This document shows, in pieces, positions 1 to 7,029 of a DNA stretch of 20,715 nucleotides (position 1 is its first letter; the number at the start of each line of letters is the position of its first letter). The stretch is from RGIG3102 sp964649845. GTDB taxonomy: Bacteria; Bacillota; Clostridia; Oscillospirales; Ruminococcaceae. Position numbers and translations under genes: made by a program. Location: the NCBI GenBank assembly GCA_964649845.1, contig CAZYSS010000034.1, forward strand, positions 1 through 20,715. Reading direction: 5' to 3'. A model generated the notes under the pieces. The model ran no database searches. It had not been told where the DNA came from and saw only the letters and a program-made list of their open reading frames with translations.

Positions 1-1137
1 ACGGCGTTTTACACATTCTTTTCTGAATGCTATCCATTCATTGATTATTTCCCTTACACCAAGCACCTGTGGAACACCGCCGATAAGCACATTGAAGTTT
101 GCGGAGAAGCTGTCTTCCAGCGGAGTGGATTTAAACAGCTTTGCCATCAGCTTTTCAGGGTCCTGACCGCGTTTCAGGTCAAAGGTGAGCTTGAGGCCGT
201 GCAAGTCTGTTTCATCACGCATATCGTTGATTTCTTTCACCCTGCCCTGTTTTACCAGGTCAGCCACCTTGTCCATAATGGCTTCAACTGTGGTGGTTGG
301 CGGAATCTGTGTAACTTCAATCAGATTGTCACCTTTTATATATTCCCACTTGCTCTGCACCCTGATGCTTCCGCGGCCTGTGTTGTAAACAGAGTCAATG
401 TCGCTCTGGTCGTACAACACTATGCCGCCGCCTGCAAAGTCAGGTGCCAGCAGGGTATCTTTTATGTTGTGATTTTCATCCTTCAGCAGAGCGATTGTAG
501 TATTGCACACTTCTTCCAGATTGAATGAACAGATGGAAGACGCCATACCTACAGCAATACCCAATGTGTTGTTGGTAAGGATGTTAGGAAAGGTTGTAGG
601 CAGCAGAGTAGGCTCTTTGCGTGTGGAGTCATAGTTGTCCACAAAATCCACTGTGTCGCTGTCAATGTCGCGGAACAGTTCTTCACAGATGCTGTCCAGC
701 TTGGCTTCTGTATAACGTGAAGCCGCATATGCCATATCACGGCTGTAAGCCTTGCCGAAGTTACCCTTGCTGTCTACAAAAGGCACCAGCAGGCTTTCGT
801 TGCCACGGGAAAGACGTACCATAGTTTCGTAAATAGCAGCGTCACCATGAGGGTTAAGACGCATTGTCTGACCAACTATGTTGGCAGATTTTGTCTTGGC
901 ACCTTTCAGCAGGCCCATATCGTACATAGTGTACAAGAGTTTACGGTGAGATGGCTTGAAGCCGTCAATTTCCGGCAGGGCTCGGGACACGATAACGCTC
1001 ATGGCATAAGGCATATAGTTTTGTTCCAGCGTATCGGTGATAGGGGTTTCCTGTACCACACCGGCAGACAGTATCTCCACGCTGTCATCAAGGCCACGGC
1101 GTTTGATGGCAGGCTCTTTTGTCTTTTTCTTTGCCAT
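1..1137 (-). CDS. parC: DNA topoisomerase IV subunit A (GyrA/ParC family), 3' end outside the window
   Basis: DNA-breaking and rejoining subunit of a type IIA topoisomerase that works with the ATPase subunit encoded just upstream. Only the first 379 codons are present, about half of the usual length; the frame stays open to base 1. Seen: the winged-helix signature NPHGDAAIYETMVR, followed by SRYTEAKL, whose Tyr at about residue 142 (bases 712-714) is the expected catalytic tyrosine. The start is the ATG at 1135-1137, with AGAAGGAG overlapping the parE stop region. Only 13 bases separate it from parE, so the pair is one transcription unit. The N-terminus is Lys-rich and about 20 residues longer than in E. 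coli. At the position of E. coli GyrA Ser83 this protein has Ala. It could equally be named a second GyrA; pairing with the divergent ParE favours topoisomerase IV. Confidence 0.85.
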   Translation of the reverse strand, partial: MAKKKTKEPAIKRRGLDDSVEILSAGVVQETPITDTLEQNYMPYAMSVIVSRALPEIDGFKPSHRKLLYTMYDMGLLKGAKTKSANIVGQTMRLNPHGDAAIYETMVRLSRGNESLLVPFVDSKGNFGKAYSRDMAYAASRYTEAKLDSICEELFRDIDSDTVDFVDNYDSTRKEPTLLPTTFPNILTNNTLGIAVGMASSICSFNLEEVCNTTIALLKDENHNIKDTLLAPDFAGGGIVLYDQSDIDSVYNTGRGSIRVQSKWEYIKGDNLIEVTQIPPTTTVEAIMDKVADLVKQGRVKEINDMRDETDLHGLKLTFDLKRGQDPEKLMAKLFKSTPLEDSFSANFNVLIGGVPQVLGVREIINEWIAFRKECVKRR

Positions 1138-1150
1138 TTTTTACTCCTTC

Positions 1151-3136
1151 TTATGATAAATCCAGCTGGTCCAGATAATCTGCACCATAGTCGGCAATGT
1201 GCTGTTTTCTGCCTGCCAGATTGTCCCCCAGCAGCAGTTCAAACACTTCCCGTGTTCTTTCCACATCGGCTTTGCACACCTTGATAAGGCGGCGTGTTTC
1301 AGGGTTCATAGTGGTCATCCACATCATTTCAGCTTCGTTTTCACCCAGACCTTTAGAGCGCTGGATGGTGAATTTTTCTCCCTGTATTCTTGCCAGCACA
1401 TCAGCTTTTTCAGCCTCTGTATAGGCAAAATATGTTTTGTTTTTTGTATTGATTTCATACAGCGGTGACTCTGCAATATAAACATAGCCTTCGTCTATAA
1501 GAGCAGGTGTCAGGCGGTAAATCATTGTGAGAATAAGTGTGCGTATCTGGAAGCCGTCAACGTCAGCATCGGTACAGATAATAACTTTGTTCCAGCGCAG
1601 ATTGTCTATATTGAATGTGGCAATGCCGTTGTTTTTATATTTTGCAGGGCTTTCCACACCACAGCCCAGGACTTTTATCAGGTCTGTGATGATTTCTGAT
1701 TTAAAAATTCTGTCGTAGTCACTTTTAAGACAGTTGAGAATTTTGCCCCTTACAGGCATAAGTGCCTGGAAGTTGGCATCGCGGCTGGTTTTGCAGGCGC
1801 CCAGGGCGGAGTCACCTTCCACGATGTAGATTTCTCTCTGTGAAATATCCTTTGTGCGGCAGTCAACAAATTTCTGCACGCGGTTGGCAATGTCAATTTT
1901 TTCTGACAGTGTCTTTTTAAGTCCCTGACGGGTTTTGTCCGCCTGTTCACGGCTTTGGTTGTTTACCAGCACCTGCTGTGCAATTTTGTTTGCTTCTTCA
2001 GGGTTTTCGATAAAGTAAACTTCCAGTGAACGTTTCAGGAAATCGGTGGTTGCCTGTGTGATGAATTTGTTTGTGATGGCCTTTTTGGGCTGATTTTCAT
2101 AGCTGGTGAGAGTTGAGAAACAACTGGAAACAAAAATCAGGCAGTCCTGAATGTCCTCAAATTTGATTTTGGTTTCATTTTTCTTATACAGACCCTTCTG
2201 CTTGAGAAAGGCATCAAACTGGCTTACAAAGGCTGATTTCAGCGCCTTGTCAGGGGAACCGCCGTGTTCAAGGAAAGAGGAGTTGTGGTAATATTCAATT
2301 TTGTTTACCTTGTTGGAGAATGTATATGCCACATTCATTTTCACCTTGTATTCAGGCATATCGTCACGGTCACGGCCTTTTGCCTCTGATGTAGAGAACA
2401 CAATTTTACCCATATTGGCATCCCCTGCAATTTCTGCCACATAGTCTTCAATACCTTTTTCATAGTAAAATTCCTGTGTGTCAAAGCTTTTGCCATTTTC
2501 GTTTTTGAAAACAAATACAATGCCAGGGTTTACAACAGCCTGTTTTTTGATAACATCTGTGAAATATTCCACAGGAACATCAATATCGCTGAAAACCTGA
2601 TTGTCAGGTTTCCACTTGATACGGGAGCCTGTTTTCTTTTTGGTTGTAGGAGTTTTCTTAAGGCCGCCCACATTTTCGCCGCGTTCAAAGTCCAGATGGT
2701 ATTCAAAGCCGTCACGAACAATATCTGCAGTCATATATTCACTGGCATACTGTGTAGCACACAGCCCCAGACCATTCAAGCCAAGGGAAAACTGATAGTT
2801 GTCACCATCATTATTGTTGTATTTGCCACCTGCATACATTTCACAGAAAACCAGCTCCCAGTTATATCTTTCTTCACGGGCGTTGTAGTCCACAGGGATA
2901 CCGCGGGCTTCGTCCTCTACTTCTATACTGCCGTCAGCATATCTGGTCAGGGTGATTTTTTTACCATAGCCTTCCCTGGCTTCGTCAATACTGTTGGTAA
3001 GAATTTCAAAAATAGAGTGCTGGCAGCCTTCGATACCGTCAGAGCCAAAGATAACCGCAGGGCGTTTTCTTACTCTGTCAGCCCCTTTGAGACTGCTGAT
3101 ACTTTCGTTGTCATAGCGCTGTGTTTTTTTAGCCAT
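1151..3136 (-). CDS. parE: DNA topoisomerase IV subunit B (GyrB/ParE family, divergent clostridial type)
   Basis: ATP-hydrolysing subunit that drives strand passage together with ParC. At 661 residues it has normal length. Seen in order: GHKL ATPase N-box EILTNSIDEA (44-53); a DEARGIP motif (75-81) where the family normally has D-N-G-R-G-I-P; glycine loop GLNGLG (119-124); transducer ENQPK with Lys350 in place of the usual Q-T-K lysine; Toprim motifs EGDSA (439-443) and DADVDG (522-527); and SKGLGE near the C-terminus. The start ATG at 3134-3136 follows GGAGAAG. A TTGACA promoter lies upstream and parC follows after 13 bases. The altered ATP-site motif is unusual, but all acidic Toprim residues remain, so the protein should be active. 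A GyrB name is possible; a full gyrA/gyrB pair would be expected elsewhere in the genome. Confidence 0.88.
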   Translation of the reverse strand: MAKKTQRYDNESISSLKGADRVRKRPAVIFGSDGIEGCQHSIFEILTNSIDEAREGYGKKITLTRYADGSIEVEDEARGIPVDYNAREERYNWELVFCEMYAGGKYNNNDGDNYQFSLGLNGLGLCATQYASEYMTADIVRDGFEYHLDFERGENVGGLKKTPTTKKKTGSRIKWKPDNQVFSDIDVPVEYFTDVIKKQAVVNPGIVFVFKNENGKSFDTQEFYYEKGIEDYVAEIAGDANMGKIVFSTSEAKGRDRDDMPEYKVKMNVAYTFSNKVNKIEYYHNSSFLEHGGSPDKALKSAFVSQFDAFLKQKGLYKKNETKIKFEDIQDCLIFVSSCFSTLTSYENQPKKAITNKFITQATTDFLKRSLEVYFIENPEEANKIAQQVLVNNQSREQADKTRQGLKKTLSEKIDIANRVQKFVDCRTKDISQREIYIVEGDSALGACKTSRDANFQALMPVRGKILNCLKSDYDRIFKSEIITDLIKVLGCGVESPAKYKNNGIATFNIDNLRWNKVIICTDADVDGFQIRTLILTMIYRLTPALIDEGYVYIAESPLYEINTKNKTYFAYTEAEKADVLARIQGEKFTIQRSKGLGENEAEMMWMTTMNPETRRLIKVCKADVERTREVFELLLGDNLAGRKQHIADYGADYLDQLDLS

Positions 3137-3212
3137 TAAATCTTCTCCAAATAATTTATATATCCAAAAATCTTATTTATTACTTATTATAGGAATTTAC
3201 CCTTGAATAATT

Positions 3213-3242
3213 ATCTTATTATAAATCCGGTGGAATTGTCAA
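3213..3242 (-). promoter_or_regulatory. Predicted sigma-A promoter of parE-parC
   Basis: On the minus strand TTGACA (3242-3237) is followed after 18 bases by TAAGAT (3218-3213). Transcription would start near 3206, giving a leader of about 70 bases ending in the parE ribosome binding site GGAGAAG. Predicted from consensus match only. Confidence 0.55.
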
Positions 3243-3363
3243 GGGATTAGGCTTACAGTTCAACATCAAAATCTCCCTGCTGCAAAAGGAAACAGCAAAG
3301 TGAGACCGTATCCAAAAATCATATCGCAGACATACAATACCACTATTATTTTTCACATTTATA

Positions 3364-3372
3364 TGTTATAAT
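3364..3372 (+). promoter_or_regulatory. Extended -10 promoter of the lipoprotein gene
   Basis: TGTTATAAT is a perfect extended -10 element (TG, one base, TATAAT). No good -35 hexamer sits 17 bases upstream. The start would be near 3379, about 28 bases before the lipoprotein ATG. Together with the parE promoter it makes 3137-3406 a divergent intergenic region. Confidence 0.45.
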
Positions 3373-3406
3373 ATAATTTATAAAATAGATAAGGAGAACT
3401 TATAAT

Positions 3407-3874
3407 ATGAAAAAAATATTATCTTTTATTTTCGCATTGTGTTTTATGCTGGGATTGACCGCCTGCGGTACTCAATACGAAGACACCAACGGCGACACCG
3501 ATTTTACTTTGCAGACAATCACCGAACAAAACATTGTTAATCTTGACGTTGGTTCTTCTGGCCTGTCTTTTACTGAAGAAAGTGTAGGAGAGTATTTACA
3601 TTCTTCAGAATATTCAGCCAAAAGTTTCAATGGCGTGTATCAGCTTTACCAGACCAACTTTCTGTTGCCTTCTGATATTCGTGTTTATATCGGTCATATG
3701 AATGTGGAAAAAGGAAATTTCCGATTGGTAGTAATCAATGATGATGAAATCATTTATGACATCCCTCTCGATTCATTTAACGAAACATTTTCTTTTGAAA
3801 ATCTTTCCGGCTCTTTCTCAGTTAATGTAGCTGGTGAAAGTGCAGCCTTTGAATTTTACATTGATATTCAGTAA
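3407..3874 (+). CDS. Hypothetical lipoprotein
   Basis: A secreted, lipid-anchored protein of 155 residues whose family I do not recognise. Seen: a signal peptide with Lys2-Lys3, a hydrophobic core and lipobox LTAC, so Cys20 would be the lipidated residue and the mature protein would be anchored on the outer face of the membrane. The mature part is acidic and rich in Ser, Phe, Asn and Asp, with alternating hydrophobic stretches suggesting a small beta-sandwich (for example FRLVVINDDEIIYDIPLDSF); there are no other Cys residues. The start is supported by AAGGAG eight bases before the ATG, and a TG-extended -10 lies just upstream. It is transcribed away from parE and toward the His-rich microprotein, 105 bases further on. 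No function can be assigned from sequence or context. Confidence 0.8.
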   Translation: MKKILSFIFALCFMLGLTACGTQYEDTNGDTDFTLQTITEQNIVNLDVGSSGLSFTEESVGEYLHSSEYSAKSFNGVYQLYQTNFLLPSDIRVYIGHMNVEKGNFRLVVINDDEIIYDIPLDSFNETFSFENLSGSFSVNVAGESAAFEFYIDIQ

Positions 3875-3979
3875 CAATTATATTGTTCACAAAAAAATAT
3901 GTAAGTTACTGATCCAGTGTAATCAGACATCACAATATTATTAAGCCATAACAAAACTGCTTTTCAAGGAGGGACGCTT

Positions 3980-4171
3980 ATGAGAGGACCCGCAGGACAT
4001 CATCATGGAGGACCAGGGGGACCGGGAGGGCATCATCACAGAGGCCACCATGCACCGCCACCGCATCACCACCATCATCACAGAAGATATTACGGTGGAT
4101 GTCTGGGATGCTGCGTATATGTTATAGGAAGTGCCGCAGCACTCGCTTTGTTGCTGACTTTGCTGTTTTAA
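3980..4171 (+). CDS. His/Gly/Pro-rich single-pass membrane microprotein
   Basis: A 63-residue protein with no family that I recognise. Seen: residues 1-36 are almost entirely His, Gly, Pro and Arg, with His in runs of three, three, two and six (14 in all). Then comes YYGGCLGCC with three Cys, and a hydrophobic C-terminal helix (about residues 40-63, ending LALLLTLLF) that should span the membrane once. AAGGAGGG lies seven bases before the ATG and a strong terminator follows about 55 bases after the stop, so the frame is very likely translated. The His and Cys content suggests binding of a metal such as Ni, Zn or Cu at the membrane surface, but that is inference. No metal gene is adjacent. Topology is uncertain: the Arg-rich N-terminus next to the helix favours N-in. 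Confidence 0.75.
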   Translation: MRGPAGHHHGGPGGPGGHHHRGHHAPPPHHHHHHRRYYGGCLGCCVYVIGSAAALALLLTLLF

Positions 4172-4225
4172 TTTACCCCTATAAGAATTTCCAATTGAGT
4201 GATTAACCGTGGAATACAATGCAGG

Positions 4226-4257
4226 GCAGCCGTGCTTTTTCGCACGGCTGCTTTTTT
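4226..4257 (+). terminator. Intrinsic terminator of the His-rich microprotein gene
   Basis: A perfect 10-bp stem, GCAGCCGTGC (4226-4235) with GCACGGCTGC (4242-4251), has a six-base loop and is followed by six T residues. It ends the plus-strand island. Confidence 0.92.
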
Positions 4258-4278
4258 GATACAATATATCTGCCTATA

Positions 4279-4306
4279 GTCTGGCTGAAATATGATTTAG
4301 CCAGAC
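4279..4306. repeat. Inverted repeat (hairpin) beyond the ftsH terminator
   Basis: GTCTGGCT (4279-4286) and AGCCAGAC (4299-4306) form a perfect 8-bp stem with a 12-base loop. There is no T-run in the minus direction, so it is not a clear terminator; it may protect the 3' end of ftsH transcripts. Confidence 0.5.
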
Positions 4307-4528
4307 AAAAAGACCACCTGTATGGGCAATGTCATTAAGTGAAGTATTTTCGAAAAATATCAACTTAATAAAACAAACTAAAATGTCATTCTGAGCGAAG
4401 CGACGCGTGCCCTTCAGGGTAAGAATCTTAAACACATTGTTAGAACTAAGATTCTTCGTCACTTCGTTCCTCAGAATGACATATTTTTTCTTATCTAAAT
4501 GACATTGCCTGTATGGGTGGTCTTTTTT
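4307..4528 (-). terminator. ftsH terminator split by an inserted element
   Basis: The left arm (4307-4318, five A then GACCACC) and right arm (4516-4527, GGTGGTC then five T) are exact complements. They are separated by a 181-bp palindromic element plus one copy of a 10-bp direct repeat. If the element and one repeat copy are removed, a 12-bp stem with loop TGTATG remains, with A- and T-tracts on either side: a bidirectional terminator. In its present state the arms are still complementary but lie about 200 bases apart. Confidence 0.65.
4327..4507. mobile_element. MITE-like palindromic element with target-site duplication
   Basis: The 181-bp element starts with CAATGTCATT and ends with AATGACATTG, a perfect 10-bp terminal inverted repeat, and encodes no protein. 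It is flanked by exact direct copies of CCTGTATGGG (4317-4326 and 4508-4517); because of shared end bases the duplication could be read as 8 to 10 bp. Inside lies a second inverted repeat: TGTCATTCTGAG (4384-4395) pairs with CTCAGAATGACA (4470-4481), and AAGAATCTTA (4421-4430) with TAAGATTCTT (4447-4456). The left part has its own AT-rich hairpin around a TTCGAA core (near 4336-4366). TCATTCTGAGCGAAG-type repeats are, to my knowledge, widespread in bacterial genomes. A reading frame across it is a by-product of the palindrome. Confidence 0.75.
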
Positions 4529-4534
4529 ATGCAA

Positions 4535-6466
4535 TTACATATTGTCTGCAGGTGTTTCCTGTACAGAGTCCATTATGGATTCTTCAGACTGGATTTCTTC
4601 TGTCACGTCTTCTACAATTTCCTGTGCGATTTCTTCAGGTTTGTAGTCGTCTGACATAAGATATCTAAATCGTTCGCCGTTGATTTTTTCCACTTCCATC
4701 AGCTCTTTTGCAACGATGTGCAGCTTATCTTCGTGTGTGCGGAGAATATCCATACATTTCTTATAGCCTTCGTCCACCAGACGGCGGATTTCCACATCAA
4801 TATCATTTGCAACAGCTTCTGAATAGCCTTTGCCCTGTGTATAGTCACGGCCCAGGAATGTCTGTTCCGGTGCACCGCCGTAAACAACGTTGCCCAATTT
4901 TTCAGAGAAACCATAGCGTGTAACCATAGCTTTTGCAATGGCTGTAACTCTTTCCAGGTCATTGGATGCGCCTGTGGAAATATCATCCAGTATAAGCTGT
5001 TCAGCACAGCGGCCGCCCAGCAGAGTAACGATTTCTTCGCTCATCTCTGTTTTTGTCTTATAATTGGAATCATTTTCCGGCAGGGACAGTGTATAACCGC
5101 CAGCCATACCGCGCGGAATAATGGAAATTTCCTGCACAGGGTCTGCTGTAGGGCAGAAATAATGTGCTATAGCGTGGCCTGCTTCGTGGTAAGAAACAAG
5201 ACGTTTTTCCTTAGGTGTAACAACGCGTGATTTCTTTTCAGGGCCTGCGATAACCTTGATTGTAGCGGCTTCGATTTCTTCCTGTGTTATGGCTTTTTTG
5301 CCTTTCTTGGCTGCCATAAGGGCAGCTTCGTTCACAAGGTTTTCCAGGTCTGCACCTGTAAAGCCAGGTGTGGATTTGGCAATTGTTTTGATTTCAACGT
5401 CAGGGCCGATTGGCTTACCGCGGAAATGAACAGCCAGAACTTCTTCACGGCCTTTGATATCAGGCACGCCAACATAAATCTGTCTGTCAAAACGGCCGGC
5501 ACGCAGCAGGGCTTTGTCCAGAATATCCGCACGGTTTGTGGCAGCCATTACGATAACGCCTTCATTTGCGCCGAAACCGTCCATTTCAACCAGCAGCTGG
5601 TTGAGAGTTTGTTCTCTTTCGTCCTGACCACCGCCCAGGCCAGCACCTCTCTGGCGGCCCACAGCGTCAATTTCGTCAATAAATATAATGGATGGAGCTG
5701 TCTTTTTGGCTTTTTCAAACAAGTCACGTACACGGGATGCACCTACACCAACATACAGTTCAATAAAGTCCGAACCGGAGATGGAATAGAATGGCACACC
5801 TGCTTCGCCTGCAGTGGCTTTTGCCAACAGAGTCTTACCTGTACCCGGAGGGCCTACAAGCAGCACGCCTTTAGGAATTCTGGCGCCCAGGGCGTTGAAT
5901 TTGCCAGGATTTTTCAGGAAGTCCACGATTTCAATCAGTTCTTCCTTTTCTTCGTCTGCGCCCGCAACATCCTTGAAAGTTTTGCGCTGTTTCAGGTCTG
6001 ACGCATCCTTTGTTTTTGCCCTGCCCACACCAGCACCGCCTTTGCCGCTCTGCTGGTTGTACATCATCATAAACAAAAAGCCCATAAAGCCAATCATAAT
6101 GATGTATGGTATAGCGCTAATCCATGCAGGGAATGTGTATGGAACAACAAAATCATAAACGATAGGGTTGTTTGGGTGAACATCGTTCCATGCTTCCACA
6201 TATGGATCTATCTTTTCAACAAAATAAGATACATCCGGCACCTGATAAAGAATAGATTCTTCGCCGTTTCTTGTGATAATTTCAACTTCACCGCTGCCCA
6301 GGTCCAGTGTGTATTCCTTTACCTGATTGTTTTTGAACAGGTCAATAACTTCGCTGGTTTTCATATCTGAATAACCCATATTGCCGTTGAACAGCACAGC
6401 GGCCAGCAGAAATGCCAGCAACAGACCTATAAATGGCAGCTGTTGTTTGTTTCTTTGTTTAACCAA
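4535..6466 (-). CDS. ftsH: ATP-dependent zinc metalloprotease FtsH
   Basis: Membrane-anchored AAA+ protease that degrades misfolded membrane proteins and short-lived regulators. At 643 residues it has typical length. Seen in order: TM helix 10-28; extracytoplasmic domain about 30-113; TM helix 114-136; Walker A GPPGTGKT (205-212); pore loop with Tyr238-Val-Gly; Walker B IFIDEID (261-267); second region of homology with AATNR and RAGRFDR (308-328); zinc site HEAGH (427-431) and third ligand Asp503 in SNDLER. The C-terminal tail is acidic. The start codon is TTG (6466-6464): AAGGAGA sits seven bases before it and no ATG fits as well. It is the last gene of the minus block, 31 bases after hpt, the same order as tilS-hpt-ftsH in Bacillus. 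Its terminator carries an inserted element. Confidence 0.97.
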   Translation of the reverse strand: MVKQRNKQQLPFIGLLLAFLLAAVLFNGNMGYSDMKTSEVIDLFKNNQVKEYTLDLGSGEVEIITRNGEESILYQVPDVSYFVEKIDPYVEAWNDVHPNNPIVYDFVVPYTFPAWISAIPYIIMIGFMGFLFMMMYNQQSGKGGAGVGRAKTKDASDLKQRKTFKDVAGADEEKEELIEIVDFLKNPGKFNALGARIPKGVLLVGPPGTGKTLLAKATAGEAGVPFYSISGSDFIELYVGVGASRVRDLFEKAKKTAPSIIFIDEIDAVGRQRGAGLGGGQDEREQTLNQLLVEMDGFGANEGVIVMAATNRADILDKALLRAGRFDRQIYVGVPDIKGREEVLAVHFRGKPIGPDVEIKTIAKSTPGFTGADLENLVNEAALMAAKKGKKAITQEEIEAATIKVIAGPEKKSRVVTPKEKRLVSYHEAGHAIAHYFCPTADPVQEISIIPRGMAGGYTLSLPENDSNYKTKTEMSEEIVTLLGGRCAEQLILDDISTGASNDLERVTAIAKAMVTRYGFSEKLGNVVYGGAPEQTFLGRDYTQGKGYSEAVANDIDVEIRRLVDEGYKKCMDILRTHEDKLHIVAKELMEVEKINGERFRYLMSDDYKPEEIAQEIVEDVTEEIQSEESIMDSVQETPADNM

Positions 6467-6497
6467 AAGTGGTTCTCCTTCTGTAAAAATTTAAGGT

Positions 6498-7008
6498 TTA
6501 GTTGGAATAAACCTCAGGTTTGAGAATGCCGATAAATGGCATATTACGATATTTTTCATCGTAGTCAAGGCCGTAACCAACAACAAATTCATCAGGAATC
6601 CTGCGGCCTGTGTATTTTGATTCAACTTCAACTTTGCGGCGGTCCGGTTTATCCAGCAGAGTGCAGATTTCCACGCTGGCAGGATTGCGTTTTTTCAGCA
6701 GGTTGNNNNNNNNNNTCAACGATAAGTACATCTTTGCCTTCCAGCGGCAGGTCAATATCTTTAACAATTTTTACACTGCCTGTGGATGTTGTGCCTGAAC
6801 CATAGGAAGAAAGAACCATAAATTCAATTTCGCATGGCATGTCAATTGCACGCATAAGGTCAGCCATAAAAACTGAAGCACCTTTGAGAACAGTGATAAG
6901 GAACAGGTTTTTGCCTTTGTAATCTTCTGTGATTTTCCGGCCCAGTTCTTTTACGATATTTTCCAGTTCTTCTTTTGTAAGCAGTACTTCTCTGATGTCG
7001 TTTACCAT
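6498..7008 (-). CDS. hpt: Hypoxanthine phosphoribosyltransferase, interrupted by an assembly gap
   Basis: Purine-salvage enzyme that joins hypoxanthine or guanine to PRPP to give IMP or GMP in the cytoplasm. Seen: the N-terminal half with VLKGASVFMADL and SSYGSGTTSTG (the flexible catalytic loop region), up to DVLIV followed by GA; then ten N; then the C-terminal half with TLLDKPDRR, FVVGYGLDYDEKYRN and the ending LKPEVYSN. The two halves are in different frames as given, but both are clearly one gene. The gap hides the PRPP-binding EDIIDSG-type motif. Alignment from memory to B. subtilis Hpt implies about 39 missing bases and a protein of about 179 residues, normal for the family. GGAGG precedes the ATG at 7008. 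It lies between tilS (21 bases upstream) and ftsH. Confidence 0.93.
6706..6715. other. Assembly gap (10 N) inside hpt
   Basis: Ten unknown bases. For hpt to be one frame, the real gap must be a multiple of three, so ten cannot be its true length. The family alignment suggests about 39 bases covering the PRPP loop. Confidence 0.9.
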
Positions 7009-7029
7009 ATTAAAATCCTCCGTACACTT

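Noticed and set aside
4274..4534. Minus-strand 86-codon open frame downstream of ftsH
   Set aside because: It lies within the palindromic element and terminator arms, has no ribosome binding site, and its residues simply reflect the repeat.
5426..6001. 191-codon plus-strand frame opposite ftsH
   Set aside because: A shadow of the highly conserved FtsH ATPase region, with no start signal.
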